In this document: positions 38,258-50,209 of the stretch, one piece after another | Position numbering within the stretch: the first letter of the stretch is position 1 | How the letters are laid out: every line of letters starts with the position of its first letter | DNA from: Phaeotremella fagi | Lineage: Eukaryota > Basidiomycota > Tremellomycetes > Tremellales > Phaeotremellaceae | Assembly: GCA_001599715.1 (NCBI GenBank) | Contig: BCHU01000002.1 | Coordinates: forward strand, 310,001 to 374,000 | DNA length: 64,000 nt | Direction of reading: 5' to 3' | Made by a program: the position numbers and the translations under genes | The notes under the pieces: generated by a model | Seen by the model: the letters and a program-made list of their open reading frames with translations, nothing else | Told to the model about the DNA's origin: nothing | The model's database searches: none

Positions 38258-40082
38258 ATGTTAATCAGGTCAACGAAATTCCTATCTCCCTCAGCCACCT
38301 CTATCCTATCAGCTCGACAACTGACGATACCCAAAAGACCCATACCTTTCATATCCTCAAGAACCGTCAACTCATCCTCAACACCCACTCCATCTTCGTA
38401 CTCTCGCCCATCTCCACCACCACCACGTCAAATTAAACAAGTTACATCCCATAAACCACCTAAAAAAAGATTACAAGCCGCCTCTGAACCACTGAGATCG
38501 AATCCACCACCAACGAGAGGTCCTGTGTTATCATGTATAGCACATACCACCGCTGAACGATATGATCTAGTTAATCTAGGTATAGTACTCAGATCACTTG
38601 GTGTGACGTGGAATGAAGTTCCCGAAGGTGACAAAGAAAGGGCGTTGGTAATAGGACCATGGAAAGGTCGTGGTGGAGCCGAAAGGATAATTTCAGGTAA
38701 AGACGTTAAACCGACTATATCGTCTTCGATTATAGAAGATGAAATTGAGGAGATGGAAACCATTGATGTGAGAGATAGAGATATGGGTTTTGAGTATGGT
38801 GAAAGAGGGGAGGTTTGGGTTTTCAATTCGGGAAGTTTCGTTACGTGGGGTTTGACTGAGGAGGAGGGCAGAGCCTTTTTGCGAGATGTGATACGTAGGA
38901 AATCTGCTGGTGTAGAGATTGAACGATTGGCCCCGGTGGAGTTTGAAGTTGAAGAAGTGGATTTCGTTGTGGATCCCACCGCGTAAGTGGTTTCAATCAC
39001 GTATAGTTGACTTTGGCTGACTGTTCGTAGAAAAACACACATCCTCGGTAATTTGATCTTACTAGGTCGACCACCTGTTCTCTCAACCTTCCCACCTTCA
39101 CAATCACTAGCCTCATTGTTAGCTAGATACACGTTATCACTTTCTCTGACAAGATCATCATCACTTTCAGTCTTAGAGGACAGATTAGATACTCACATAG
39201 CCAGTGTTTCAACTCTCCCAAGAGCGTTGATGAAATACGGAGAACAACCGATGCGCAGAAGAGAAGTTATAAGGAAAATAGGTGAATTGATGGTACTCAG
39301 AATGGCTGTCAATACTCGTGGAGGTGGTTTGGAGGATACCCCGGAGGTGTGTACTTGGAGCATTGTTGATAGAGTGACTAACTGTGGATAAGTTCTATTG
39401 GTCTGAACCTGAACTTGAGGAATATTTCGATTCGATAGCTACAGAATTCGAAATCAAAGAGAGAATAGATGCTATCAATAAGAAGATCGATTACGCACAG
39501 GAAGTCCAAAGTACACTTCGTGCACTGTTGACCGAGGTAAGTGAGCTTGTCGCTCTCGCTGTCTATGTATTTATACAACCATAGGCCTCCGGACATCGTA
39601 TGGAACTTATCATCATAGCCTTAATCGCCGTCGAAGTGATCATAGTGAGTTTCACCTATGAATCCCCTTATTCAACATATACTAACACGTTCTAGGTATT
39701 GATAAGAGAAGGACCAGAGTTATTGCATAAACTAGGTCACCCATTTATCCAATTCATCCATTCTCTTATTGATCACGACAAAGCCAACAGAACGATTCAA
39801 GAGGTTGTAGAAGATGAATTACCGGAATTGCAGAAAGCAGTGGAGAGGATTTCACCATTGGGATTGGTTGGTTTAGGTCATCATTCGAATGAAGAGGAGA
39901 GACGATTGGTATGAAGAAGAACGAGGATAGAATAGAAATAGATTTTTAATGATTAGCTGAACATGTAGCAACACCTTTCATATTATCAATTTTGGAGTTT
40001 TTCATCGGCACTTCAAGAAGCTACTAGGTATAACGGAGATCAACTCCAGTTTGGGTATACGAATAGTACGAATATCAGATAA
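38258..40082 (+). CDS. RMND1/DUF155 mitochondrial membrane protein
   Basis: Exons 38258-38982, 39031-39346, 39393-39536, 39585-39644, 39696-39908, 39969-40082; 523 residues. DUF155 proteins (RMND1, yeast Rmd1/Rmd8/Yuh-type) support mitochondrial translation or organisation. The N-terminus (MLIRSTKFLSPSATSILSAR) is presequence-like. ERYDLVNLGIVLRSLG, GEVWVFNSGSFVTWGL and FYWSEPELEEYFDSIATEFE are family blocks. The single membrane helix near the end (HRMELIIIALIAVEVIIVLI) and REGPEL follow. The last exon is uncertain: skipping the last intron would end the protein as RRLV at 39914. The spliced version ends YTNSTNIR. Confidence 0.88.
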
Positions 40083-40210
40083 CGTTGAGGTTGGGAAGAT
40101 TTTGAACCTAAAACGGACGAATTCAATGATCACCCGCTTTCTCATCATATTGCCCACAGCTACTGAAGAGAATCAGTTTTAACCCATTCCTCCAAAAAAA
40201 AAATTGAAAC

Positions 40211-40621
40211 CTACGCAGCACCACAATAAGGAACGATAACGTTTCTAGGATCAATCTCTTCGATTCCAATATCTTTCTTATCGAATCCACAACTTCATAA
40301 CACGGCTGATTTTCAGTGGATATTCCCTCGCGTTGAAATTTGTTTTAAGAAAGACTATAACTTACGCCCCTGCACAATCATCCATTTCGATTTCGCGTAT
40401 CTCGATCAAATCGCTGCTAAAAGGTTATTCAGTGGTTACTCAATTTAAGCGATTTCAGACATACCGTTCATTTCCTCTGTTGATGCTAAGTCAAATGATC
40501 GATTAGTTTCCAAGTGGCCATGATAAGAGTGGATGTTACTGACTTACATCGGTGAAGCGGAAACTAGACCTAGAGCTAACAATGCGAGAAGTGAGCGAGA
40601 GTTGATATAGTACGAGTGCAT
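40211..40621 (-). CDS. small secreted cysteine protein, paralogue of the exon-repeat gene
   Basis: Exons 40548-40621, 40465-40485, 40366-40416, 40211-40292; 75 residues; all introns phase 2. Signal peptide RSLLALLALGLVSASP after MHSYYINS. The mature part has DDCAGACGFDKK and ends VPYCGAA, so three cysteines with the same C-x-G-A-C-G core as the adjacent gene. Exon 3 (SDLIEIREIEMDDCAGA) matches the size and phase of the repeat exons next door, though it lacks their first cysteine. Predicted extracellular; role unknown. Confidence 0.7.
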
Positions 40622-41082
40622 GGTCAGATAATCGTTGTACAGAAGTAAGATTGAAAGACAAGGAAGTGGAACTCACCGTGTACGAACAACTGTTCTCCTT
40701 TTAAATCAACAAGGAAACGAAGTCCCTTTGGTGACAAGGAAACGAAAAGGATATCATGCACCGTAACCCTCAATCATGGTACAAGTCAAATGATACGATC
40801 TTTTCCTATGGGATAATCGAATTGATCAGCACTAGTCAAGGGAATGTTCTTGATGGACTTCAAAGGCTTTCATCTGTCGATCCTTGATTTCGGTATAAAT
40901 TGTGTGATTTTTCATTTAAAGGATCGAATTACACTCAAAGGCCTTCAACACTCCCAGCGACAGACTCCTGATTTTGCCAGTATACACAAATACATCAATT
41001 CAAATGGAGAAAAAAGAAAATATCTACAGCATCAAACAGCACAAGTACAGTACATCACACATTATCGAAATTGGGGATCAGA
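40622..41082. other. intergenic
   Basis: Promoter side of the small secreted gene and 3' side of the exon-repeat gene. AGTACAGTAC near 41045. No gene seen. Confidence 0.5.
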
Positions 41083-42082
41083 TCATAATCTATCATTACC
41101 ATTCAAGATACTTCTACCTTCTCCACATCTATATATCAAAACCGGAAGATCAGTCTCAATTCAAAATTGGAAGATTGGTGATATGCTCACGCTCCCTGAC
41201 ATCGTTCTTCGGGTGGTTGATCATCAACGGAATCTTCGAGATCTCTGATTTCACCACATCTACAATCCAACATCAATTCCCCAAAATAAAAAACAAATTG
41301 TAGGGAAACACTTACGCCCCCTCACATCGTTCTTCGGGTTGTCTCTCGATAACATCCTCAACATCTCTAATCTCCCCGCATCTGGAAATGCATTAGTTCA
41401 GCTTTTCAAGAGAATGGAAGAACAACTTACGCTCCTTCACATCGTTCTTCTGGTTGAGATTCATCTGTAAAATCTCTTATTTCGCCACAACTACAGGAGG
41501 ACGATCGATCAATATCTTCCACTGGAACGACATCTGAAATGAGGACTCACACTCCTTCGCAACGTTCTTCGGGTTGAGGTTCATCCGCAACATCTCTAAT
41601 CTCGCCACAACTAAAGTGTACATCAGCGATTAGATTCAATGTCCCATGAGAAAAGTCATATCAGGAGGACTTACGATCCTTGACATCTCTCTTCGTTGGG
41701 AACGACCTCAACCTCAACCGAACTATATTCGCATCTTAACGTTAAAAGCAGTACAAGATCAGCAAGTGGCGAAAATCCTTCTTGAGGAATCAAAAAACTC
41801 ACTCGCCAGTACCACAGTCGTTCAACTGACGATATTCAGCACACCTAAAGTTTTCGAATAGTTCGATATCAGTATCAGTATTAGTCAAGAAACCCGATCA
41901 AGGAAGGGACTTACGCTCCTTCACAACGTTTTCCTAGACTGTTTTTCACAAAAGATTAGCGTTAGTGGCAAAAAAGCACTAGTGATGGGAACTCACGAGA
42001 ATGGATCTGGGATTGGGAAAGCGAGGGTGAAACCCATAAGTGAGATGATGAAGTATAAATAAAAATGTAGTGAAATTTGCAT
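41083..42082 (-). CDS. secreted cysteine-repeat protein built from duplicated exons
   Basis: Nine exons (41997-42082, 41915-41938, 41803-41844, 41675-41734, 41551-41610, 41431-41490, 41316-41381, 41191-41259, 41083-41128), 170 residues, all eight introns phase 2. Signal peptide (HFYLYFIISLMGFTLAFPIP), short propeptide, then SLGKR followed by CEGAC, a Kex2-type site directly before the first cysteine. Each following exon encodes one unit of the form CGEIRD...QPEERC[EQ]G[ASV]; three are exactly 60 nt. C-x3-C pairs therefore fall at exon junctions. The last exon ends CGEGRSILNGNDRL. No known domain; candidate extracellular repeat, effector or peptide precursor. Confidence 0.82.
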
Positions 42083-42569
42083 ATTGAATGAGGACGAGTT
42101 AAAAAAGTATGATGAAGAGATTAGGGAGGAGGTTGCTGTGTTTTTGACTCTTCATTTGTGGTCTTCTAACCTGCTCCAAACGAGTTTCGTTGATGTTTAC
42201 ATTATCCACAAAAGAGTTTTTTCTTTTGTTTCTTAGCTCCACATTACGTTTTTTTCATATCTGTAATGCGACATCATCGGATAGACATTATGATTTGCTG
42301 TGTAAATATCATATTGGATGAAAGGATATCTTCTTTTTCGGGTTTATAACTTGCACTGCCATAATTGTTTTTGCCTACAGTGGAAGACACCGTTAACAAA
42401 GGTTGGAGATATCGATACGTCTCTTGATTGTCCGTACGTATCGGAGGACTTAATCAGATAACTCAGCTGAAGCACAGTACGACAAGTATCGCGTGAGGAA
42501 AACATATTTTTGTCCTTGCATATAAATACAACCGTCCTTGAATCATGACTATAAACCCAAATGGCAACT
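42083..42569. other. intergenic
   Basis: Upstream of the exon-repeat gene and downstream of LEU1. No gene seen. Confidence 0.5.
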
Positions 42570-45009
42570 TTACCATTCCATTTTCTTTGTTTTACTGCCT
42601 CCAACTGGAACAGCAACGATCTTCTGACCCTTCTTGGCGTAACCAACACCATCGAGCCAAGGCCAAACAGCCGTTCTCTTCTCTTCAAACTTCTCAATCA
42701 AAGCTTTGTGTTGTAAAGTAAGTCCAATATCGTCGAGACCGTTAAGAAGACAATGTCTTCTGAACGCGTCAATCTCGAATTTGACCGGTGGTTTACCCTC
42801 TGGTCTGATGACTTGGTTGTTTTCGAGATCGACGGCGAGTTCAAGACCGGCTGAAGCGTCTTCGTAGAGAGCGTCTAAATCGGCTTGAGGAAGTTCAAGA
42901 GGAAGCATACCGTTTTTGAAACAGTTGTTCTTGAAAATATCACCGAAAGATGGTGCCATGACACATCTGATACCGAAATCGTTCAAAGCCCATGGAGCGT
43001 GTTCTCTGGATGAACCACAACCAAAGTTGGCACCAGTGACAACCAAAAGTGAAGCGTGACGGTATGGTTCCTTGTTGAGAACGAAATCAGGTTTTTCAGC
43101 ACCAGTCTCCACATCGAATCGAGCTGGCCAGAACAGAGCTGATCCAAGACCGGTTCTGGCAAGAGTCTTCAAGAATTGTTTAGGAATGATCTTGTCGGTA
43201 TCGATGTTGGCTTCCCACATTGGAGCAGCGATACCACGAACGATGTTGAATTTGGGAAGTCCAGCTGAAGCTGCGGCAGCGGCTTGAACCGGTGTTGGCC
43301 CTCCGGCTGTAACTTCTGTAGGAGCTTCTGGACGAGCGGCGACAGTGACAGGGGTAAGGTAATCGAAGTAGGAAGTGATTTTAAGATCTCCATCATCGTT
43401 GATGTGAGTACCAGTGAGTTTACGAACATCGGTGAGGTAACCTTTGAGAGCGGCAGCAGCAACCATGGCTGGTGACATGAGATGAGTTCTACCACCAGCA
43501 CCTTGACGACCTTCAAAGTTTCTGTTGGAGGTTGAAGCACATCTTTCTTGTGGTTTAAGTTGATCAGGGTTCATACCGAGACACATTGAACAACCAGCTT
43601 CTCTCCAATCGAAACCAGCCTTCTTGAAAATGATATCAAGACCTTCAGCTTCAGCTTGTTGTTTAACAAGACCAGAACCGGGAACAACCATGGCGTAAAC
43701 GTGATCGGCGATTTTACTTGGACCACCGTTTTTAGCTGAAGCGAGAATGACTCGAGCAGCGGATCTCATGTCCTCGATACGACCGTTGGTACATGATCCA
43801 AGGAAAGCTTTGTCGATCTTGACCTCCTCCATTGGTGTACCAGCGGTAAGACCCATGTATTCGAGAGAGTGAGCGGCGTTTCCACGTTTGGATTCTGGCA
43901 TTGAAGCTGGATCGGGGACAGAACCGGTAATAGGAGCAACATCTTGAGGACTTGTTCCCCAAGTGACAGTTGGAATAATATCTTCAGCCTTGATCTCAAC
44001 CTCGATATCGTATTTAGCACCAGCGTCTGATTTCAAAGTTCTCCAGTAAGCCTCAGCTGTATCCCATTCTTCACCATCTCTTGGTGAAAGTGGTCTACCC
44101 TTGAGGTAGGTGAAAGTGATTTCATCAGGAGCGATCATACCAGCTCTGGCACCTCCCTCGATAGACATGTTACAGATTGACATTCTAGCTTCCATACTCA
44201 AAGCACGAATAGCTGAACCTGAGAATTCAATGACACAACCTGTTCCACCGGCGGTACCGATGACACCGATAATGTGGAGGACAATGTCTTTGGAGGTAAC
44301 ACCTTCGGGGAGAACACCTTCGACGTTGATACGCATGTTTTTGGATTTGGCTTGGGGGAGGGTTTGGGTGGCAAGGACATGTTCGACTTCAGATGTACCG
44401 ATACCGAAAGCAAGAGCACCGAAAGCACCGTGGGCTGTGAAGTGTCAGAGGGTTGTTCAGTTGAGAGATTGATTATACTCACTGGAAGTATGGGAGTCAC
44501 CGCATACAACGGTGGTACCTGGAAGAGTGAAACCTTGTTCTGGACCAATGATGTGTACGATACCTAATAGATGTAAGTTTCGGTAATACAATAACAAGAA
44601 GTCAATACTCACCTTGACGTTTGTCGTCCATTCCAAAGTAAGTCAAACCAAACTCCTTTACATTGTCCTCAAGAGCGGCGCACTGAGCTCTACTGTCAGG
44701 TTCACCAATGAAAGTTGAAATGGATTTGAAAGTTTTCCGTGAGATGGTTCTATATCAGAGTTAGTCAACGACTCGTCCGATTGATGAAACAACTAACGGG
44801 ATATTGTGGTCAACTGTAGCAAGAGTACAATCAGTTCTTCTAACTTGACGACCGGCATTTCTAAGACCTTCAAAGGCTTGGGGTGAAGTGACTTCGTGGA
44901 CAAGATGACGATCGATGTAGATCAAAGTATCACCTTCTCCGGAGTGAACGACATGGTCGTCGAAGACTTTGTCGTAGAGAGTTCTTGGCATAGAGGTTGG
45001 GGCAGGCAT
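42570..45009 (-). CDS. LEU1: 3-isopropylmalate dehydratase
   Basis: Exons 44798-45009, 44613-44749, 44483-44563, 42570-44434; 764 residues. Fe-S aconitase-family isomerase of leucine synthesis, with large and small subunits fused as in fungi. [20 protein letters not shown] is rebuilt across the third intron. Cluster cysteines are seen in [12 protein letters not shown] and [10 protein letters not shown]; then come [20 protein letters not shown] and the swivel domain [27 protein letters not shown]...CAACAG segment upstream (about 45020-45075) could be a 5' UTR intron. Cytosolic in yeasts; no presequence is obvious. Confidence 0.96.
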
Positions 45010-45440
45010 TTTTGGGATAAGACTGTTGTGATGTCAGTGGAGGAACTGTATTTTGAGTCCAGGAAAACTCACGTCGTGTGCTTTTTAGTTATGTGATATT
45101 AGAGTGTCTTTCGTGGTATTGTATCTTTGTTGATCCACGATGAGTTATACTTTTAGTAATATATATTTAGATATAAGAATAAGACGAAGAACAAACAGAT
45201 GTCGAGTCAAGATATAGTATATAGCTGGAAGAGAGAGATGGTTATACGTATAGATAATGACAACCATCTCATCTCACTCAAATTCATCAATTCTCATTGG
45301 TCAATCAATTCATTTCGCTCACATCGGGTCCGATACATCGCAACACTAGTCGGCCGACTATGCGAAAGTGGCGCAAACTATAACGTGGCATCATCTCGCC
45401 TAGATACTTGTACATCGACATCGCACAATCCATACAAAAT
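45010..45440. other. intergenic, LEU1 promoter side
   Basis: Contains the possible LEU1 leader intron and the upstream region. A search for the Leu3 CCGG...CCGG core by eye found nothing convincing. No gene. Confidence 0.45.
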
Positions 45441-46676
45441 CTATGAGAAAATGCTGGTAATACTCGAACCAGCAGCAACTTTACCCATGCGTGGAATGAT
45501 TGAACCTTCACCATGGCGTTTTCGAGGACTTGAATCTCTTCGACGGCGGACTTCGGGATGCTTCTCCTCGGTTGGAGCTACTGACGCTTCCTCCCCTGCG
45601 TCTTCTTCACCAAGACCTGACTTGATTGCCTCTTCTAAAGTTTCTTGTTTACCCTCTGTAGTAGCGTCTGAGAGAGTACTTCCCAAATCGGTTTTCGCCT
45701 CCTCCTAGACGATACTTATCAGTACAATGTCATATTCATGCTGATCACTTACAAATTGAGCTGTGGCGTCGTCGTCGTCGACTTCGGTGGCTGGTTGAGT
45801 GTCGCGGACCGGTTCCTCAGCGACTTGAGTTGTGGCATCATCTACAGTATCAGCTACAGTAGAAAGACTGGTTTCTTGATCATCGGCTGGGGTAGAGATG
45901 TTCGTAGCCTCGTCGTCTCCAGCTGGAGCTGAGGTTTGTTGATCATCGACCTATCAAAGGTTAGTGTGTATTCCAAATCTCTGTCATCACTTACGGTAGT
46001 CTCGTCATCCGCGTCGACTTGTGAGACCTCTGTGGTGTTTTCTTCGGGGGCTTCGATTGAATGTTTGACAACCTCAGGAGTAGCATCGCTGAGAGTTGAG
46101 ATTGCGGTTTCGGTTTCTTGTTGTTCGGGTGCCTAAGAGCCGGTAAGATATTTCAAAGATCAGAAAGATTAACAAGTACTTACAACACTGGTTTCTTCTT
46201 TTGGACGAGTTGTAGATTCGTCTATAGCTGAGCTATCGTCGATGACTGGACCGGCCTCGGTATCTGCGGTATCGGTAGAGAAGGCTGTATCTCTCTCCTA
46301 GTGGGGGAGACATTTCATCAGAATGGACTGATAGAGTAGATCGTTGACGGAGAGGTACTGAGCTTACCTCGTAGTCTCCTTTGTTTGTTTCAACAAAGGA
46401 TGGGACGACCTCTCTGACTGCTCGGGCACTCTCAGCCATAGTAAGAGGAGGTGGGTAGTAGTGCTTAGATGTAAAATCAGTCAAAGTTTGATGAACATTT
46501 GAGAGTAGACTTACTGGACTTCTAGCACCACCCTCAGCAGAGGAAGTACTGACTTGAGATGAGGTGTCTTTAATATCATGACGGTGGCGAAAATTGTGAA
46601 GTGCCTCCCCGAGAGCAGTCTCTCTGAGCACTTGTCTCAAGGGTCTATGAGTATGAGCAGCAGATGAAGTTGACAT
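45441..46676 (-). CDS. acidic disordered protein, unknown
   Basis: Six exons (46515-46676, 46368-46463, 46184-46297, 45995-46132, 45753-45950, 45441-45704), 323 residues, every intron phase 0. The N-terminus is basic and helical (LRQVLRETALGEALHNFRHR), followed by PPPLTMAESARAVREVVPSF. The centre is Asp/Glu/Thr-rich and disordered. The C-terminus is basic (EVRRRRDSSPRKRHGEGSII, then PRMGKVAAGSSI). The 51-nt segment 46464-46514 has perfect intron signals but is open in frame, so a 340-residue retained form is possible. No recognised family; no targeting signal. Confidence 0.68.
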
Positions 46677-47439
46677 GTTGATATTATTAGCTATTTGAAT
46701 TTGATTGGTTTTACTGAAGCTTATTGAAATATAAAATGAATGTTGGAAAAGATAATTTTAACATTGATTTCTCTCTTAATATATGATAAACATCCTACAA
46801 CTCTCCTGTGTGTATTTGCAATAAAGGAAAGTCATTGAGTCGAGTTGTTTTATTCAGAGGGGTATGAGTACAACGGAAATCGTTATATGATACTGAGTCA
46901 AACACTTCAGAGTTAAAAGTGCCGTTTCGCAAGGGATTTTTTCATTTATGATTATTAGTACAAACAAAGCAAAGCATAAAGGATATATGTAATTTGTGGA
47001 AGTCTTTTGATTGTCTACGATTGCATTGGTGTATATACCGATAATTACTAAACACGTCGGAATGGAGCTTGACGTTTCGTGAGGACCATTCATGATGTAA
47101 TGTATCAATGGTAAAGCGGATCACACAATAGATTACGTTTTTGAGGCAGGCATTTGAGTGTTTGACTGATTGATCTCTGCCATCTCACATGGTGATATCA
47201 TATGCCCGGAGACTGTGAGCTCAAAAAACATCAATTGTTTCAAGTGCCCTTTGTTTGGGTAGTTGACGTTTTCATGCATCATTGTAAGATGAGTTTAACG
47301 CAACGGGTCGACACTCGGTGGCAAAAGAATTTTTCAAAAATTGAAACTCTCAACCTCTGTACAAAGGGTATACAACAACAACTCAGTTCAGTACGTCATA
47401 ATTTACAATATACAGGTATCATACTAGGTTAGAGAAGAA
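46677..47439. other. intergenic, about 0.76 kb
   Basis: No gene supported. The open frames at 46854-47108 and 47202-47432 lack coding character. Confidence 0.5.
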
Positions 47440-48076
47440 CTACGACCAACGAGGAGGCTGTATTGTTCCGGATACGACTCGTGGATTGTAAAGAAACAAC
47501 TCCGTCTCAGCTATCTGATTATTCGTAGGTCCACTACACCACAGGACCTCCTCTCTCTCTAAGAAACTATCTTGACTGTAAACTGATTCTGAGTAGTTCT
47601 CGTCAATCCCTTCGGTGAGGGGAGATACCTCATCTCCCTCCCATGCTGTGATATTGCATATGCACGTAAAATCACGAAGTTCAATCTTCATAGTCTCTTC
47701 AGCATGCTATCGCATGATAGACTTACGAATGGATTACCCCTTTCGGACCACCATCCCCACCATCCTTTCCTAGTTTTTGTTGATTCATCCTCAGTAAACA
47801 TCTTTTTTGAACCTATGTAAACAATTTCCTGACCGGTTGAACCGACGGGTTGCGATTTTCGTTTACAACTAACCCATTCAGGAACTATCACTTCTCTCGT
47901 TAGTGGTGTTTTGGAGAAATAGTCTGCTAATGTAGCATATCTCATCTGATTCCGAGCAAATAAGTGACCGACGGGAAATAATCAAGAAAATGACTCACAG
48001 GAACTGAGCTCACTCCAGTGGCACTTGTGTCGTCACCTTGAATCCAGGAATTACGTGAGTTTGACTTGTCGTCCAT
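47440..48076 (-). CDS. YIG/CxC family member 1, unknown
   Basis: Exons 47999-48076, 47727-47945, 47440-47694; 183 residues with the ATG at 48076 (MDDKSNSRNSWIQGDD). The middle exon carries ADYFSKTPL and TGQEIVYIGSKKMF, then a Trp-rich turn (KGWWGWWSERG). The last exon starts with a hydrophobic/CxC element (ELRDFTCICN). Three exons, both introns phase 0, and the YIG then CxC order match the genes at 48460 and 52467. The frame is open further upstream (a possible extra exon around 48180-48360), so the start is uncertain. Confidence 0.6.
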
Positions 48077-48459
48077 CTTGTATTCAGACTTTGTACAATG
48101 GTTTTTCCGTAATTCTCTGAGGGGCGCTGGAGGTTTAAAGTACTGCAAATGGAAGGGAAGTGTCAGAGAAACACTATTGGTAAAATATGAAAGGTAAAGA
48201 CAATGACATTCCTTGTTCAAGCAGGAAACGATGCGCTCGTTATCATCCTTCTTTTGTTTCTCGCCTTCAACAATTCAATCAATGGCAAGACGTTCATGCT
48301 CGGCTAGCTTGATTATCAAGTCTAGGAAAAGTCATTTTTTATACCTGAAGTTCCTGGGTGATGTATTCCCTGTAAAAGCAGATATTTGACATACAGTACA
48401 CCTTCCCTCGCAGGAATAAATTACAACATCAACCATTACGAATACTTTCACTACTACTA
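48077..48459. other. intergenic
   Basis: Possible unplaced 5' exon(s) of the preceding minus-strand gene, for example REYITQELQ before a GTATAA site; not convincing enough to annotate. Confidence 0.35.
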
Positions 48460-49150
48460 CTACTGTTTTGACTCAAAATCGAAACCGTAGACTTCACAAT
48501 ATTCCTTCAAGGCGGTCGCGTATAGAGACCTTCCGGTACCTTCTTCAATGGGTTTACCCCCCTCTATCAAACTATCAAGCTGTGATCGAACGTCAACAGC
48601 TGTTCTTGCCTTAACAATCGGCCATTTCCCTTTCCCACAGACGCATCCGAAATCTTCTTTGGTGAGCTAACAGAGACGTTCATGTTAATGCGAAATGCAG
48701 TAACTGGGTTGGACTCACCTCGATGTTGTTTTCTAATGCTAGATGGAGCAAAGTATAAGCCTCGTACACCGCTTCTGGCTTTTGTATCTCCTCTCTTTCA
48801 CCTATATAAACCAGTTGATGGAATACGTCTTCAGTGGTATCGCATTCAGCTGATAGTGCTGATATGTCATCGATACCAAGTAAATCTTCCATAAATTGTT
48901 CCTAAAGTCAAAGTGGGTTTCAGCGCCGTTCAATAATCACAGCATTGAACAAGGGTATTGAGAATGAATTATTCTGACCTACCGACTGCTCTGGAGACAT
49001 CATCTCACCATTGTTCTCTATATCGTATTGCTCCTCGTCTAACAAGGATTCTGGTGTTTCATCTTGTCCCTCCTCCATAACTCCATGATACTCCTTATCC
49101 TCCGACACAAGGTATTGTTCAAGCGATTTTGGAACGGGATATCTGGACAT
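48460..49150 (-). CDS. YIG/CxC family member 2, unknown
   Basis: Exons 48983-49150, 48719-48901, 48460-48666; 185 residues, both introns phase 0. N-terminal exon acidic (MSRYPVPKSLEQYLVSED). Middle exon: LLGIDDISALSAECDTTED then VFHQLVYIGEREEIQKPEAV. Last exon starts LTKEDFGCVCGKGKWPIVKA and ends YGFDFESKQ. LGIDDI, LVYIG, EAV and FGCxCGK are shared with the gene at 52467. The CxC could bind metal or form a disulphide. No signal peptide; function unknown. Confidence 0.7.
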
Positions 49151-49752
49151 AATAAACTTCAGGTAGAAAAGAAAAAGCTGAGAGGAAGAAGTGAAAAAAC
49201 ACGAAGGTGAACCTTCATTCAATATACCACTTCAAAGGTCTTCCCAACTGCCTTCTTGCCTTCTCACGAAGTCCTTTTTGCTCTTTTACGCAAAGAAAAA
49301 TTACACTTGTAATCTTCGGTTAAATAGATTAAGAATCAATTCTGCTACAAAGGTAATCCTCAGAAATAATCTTTGATGATCTTGTTTCCTGATTTTCTCG
49401 AGATCAGCAGTATCTTCTGCAAAAGTAAGGGAAGGCATAATCCCTTTATGTGCTTCTCGAAGATCAAGAACTGATATTGATTTCAATCAGATTCCAAGTC
49501 GATCTGAAGGTCTAATTCATTTGAGTGTTGCGCCCTTCGCCCCAAAGTTTTGTGCTGTACAGTATGTGCGTGCTGTATATGTAATTAAAATTCGCAGCAC
49601 ATTTTACAGTAACAAATATGTTTGCAAGTGTTGAAAACTGTTCTTTGCTCTGGCAATGAATGGCAAGAACGATATCCAAAGCAAACAGACTTTAACATAA
49701 CTTCAACTACAGAAACTACACATCACGATCCTTCTCTTCTTACGGTATCAAA
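49151..49752. other. intergenic
   Basis: No gene. TGTACAGTA at 49556-49564 and TTTACAGTAA near 49602. Confidence 0.5.
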
Positions 49753-50209
49753 TTAGTTTCTTTTACCCCCTGAGCTTTCTCCTTCTCCTTGAGTATCTCC
49801 CTGGGTTGAAGTTGAAGGTGAATAAGAAGGAGGAGCATCTGACAGTTGAGTACTTAGACTATTAGATGTTAGTAAACAATGCTAAGGATGGTACTTACCT
49901 AGGCTTTACGACTGCAAGCTCAATCTGACTAAGTATTACTATTGTGTTGAGAACGAGTAGATTATGGCTGGCTGTTTCACTGTTGCTGACCAAAGAAATA
50001 AGTTTGATACAAGAAGCATTCAGCGACTCTGAATCGTCGACCTTAACAGTTTGGAGTATCTCTCCAAAAATCCCAGCATTCTTTTGATTACCCCCCTTTT
50101 CTTTTAGTTGAAGAGACATTGTGCTAAATATCCCCCCAACAGTATGTGAATAAGATTTAAAGAACTGGGAGATACTTTTCAAGGGTGTTTCACGACTGAT
50201 GTTGCTCAT
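49753..50209 (-). CDS. MSNISR family member 1, unknown
   Basis: Exons 49899-50209 and 49753-49858 (phase 2 intron, GTAAGT...ATAG), 138 residues. N-terminal MSNISRETPLKSISQFFKSY, a helical middle with SLNASCIKLISLVSNSET and LVLNTIVILSQIELAVVKP. A disordered tail holds DAPPSYSPSTSTQG, a PPxY element of the kind bound by WW domains of Rsp5/Nedd4 ligases. The hydrophobic helix (LLVLNTIVILSQIELAVV) is short for a membrane span. Close paralogue at 51361. Function unknown. Confidence 0.7.

Noticed and set aside
38428..39132. 234-codon minus-strand open frame
   Set aside because: Antisense to the RMND1-like gene, whose plus-strand product has conserved blocks and correct splice sites.
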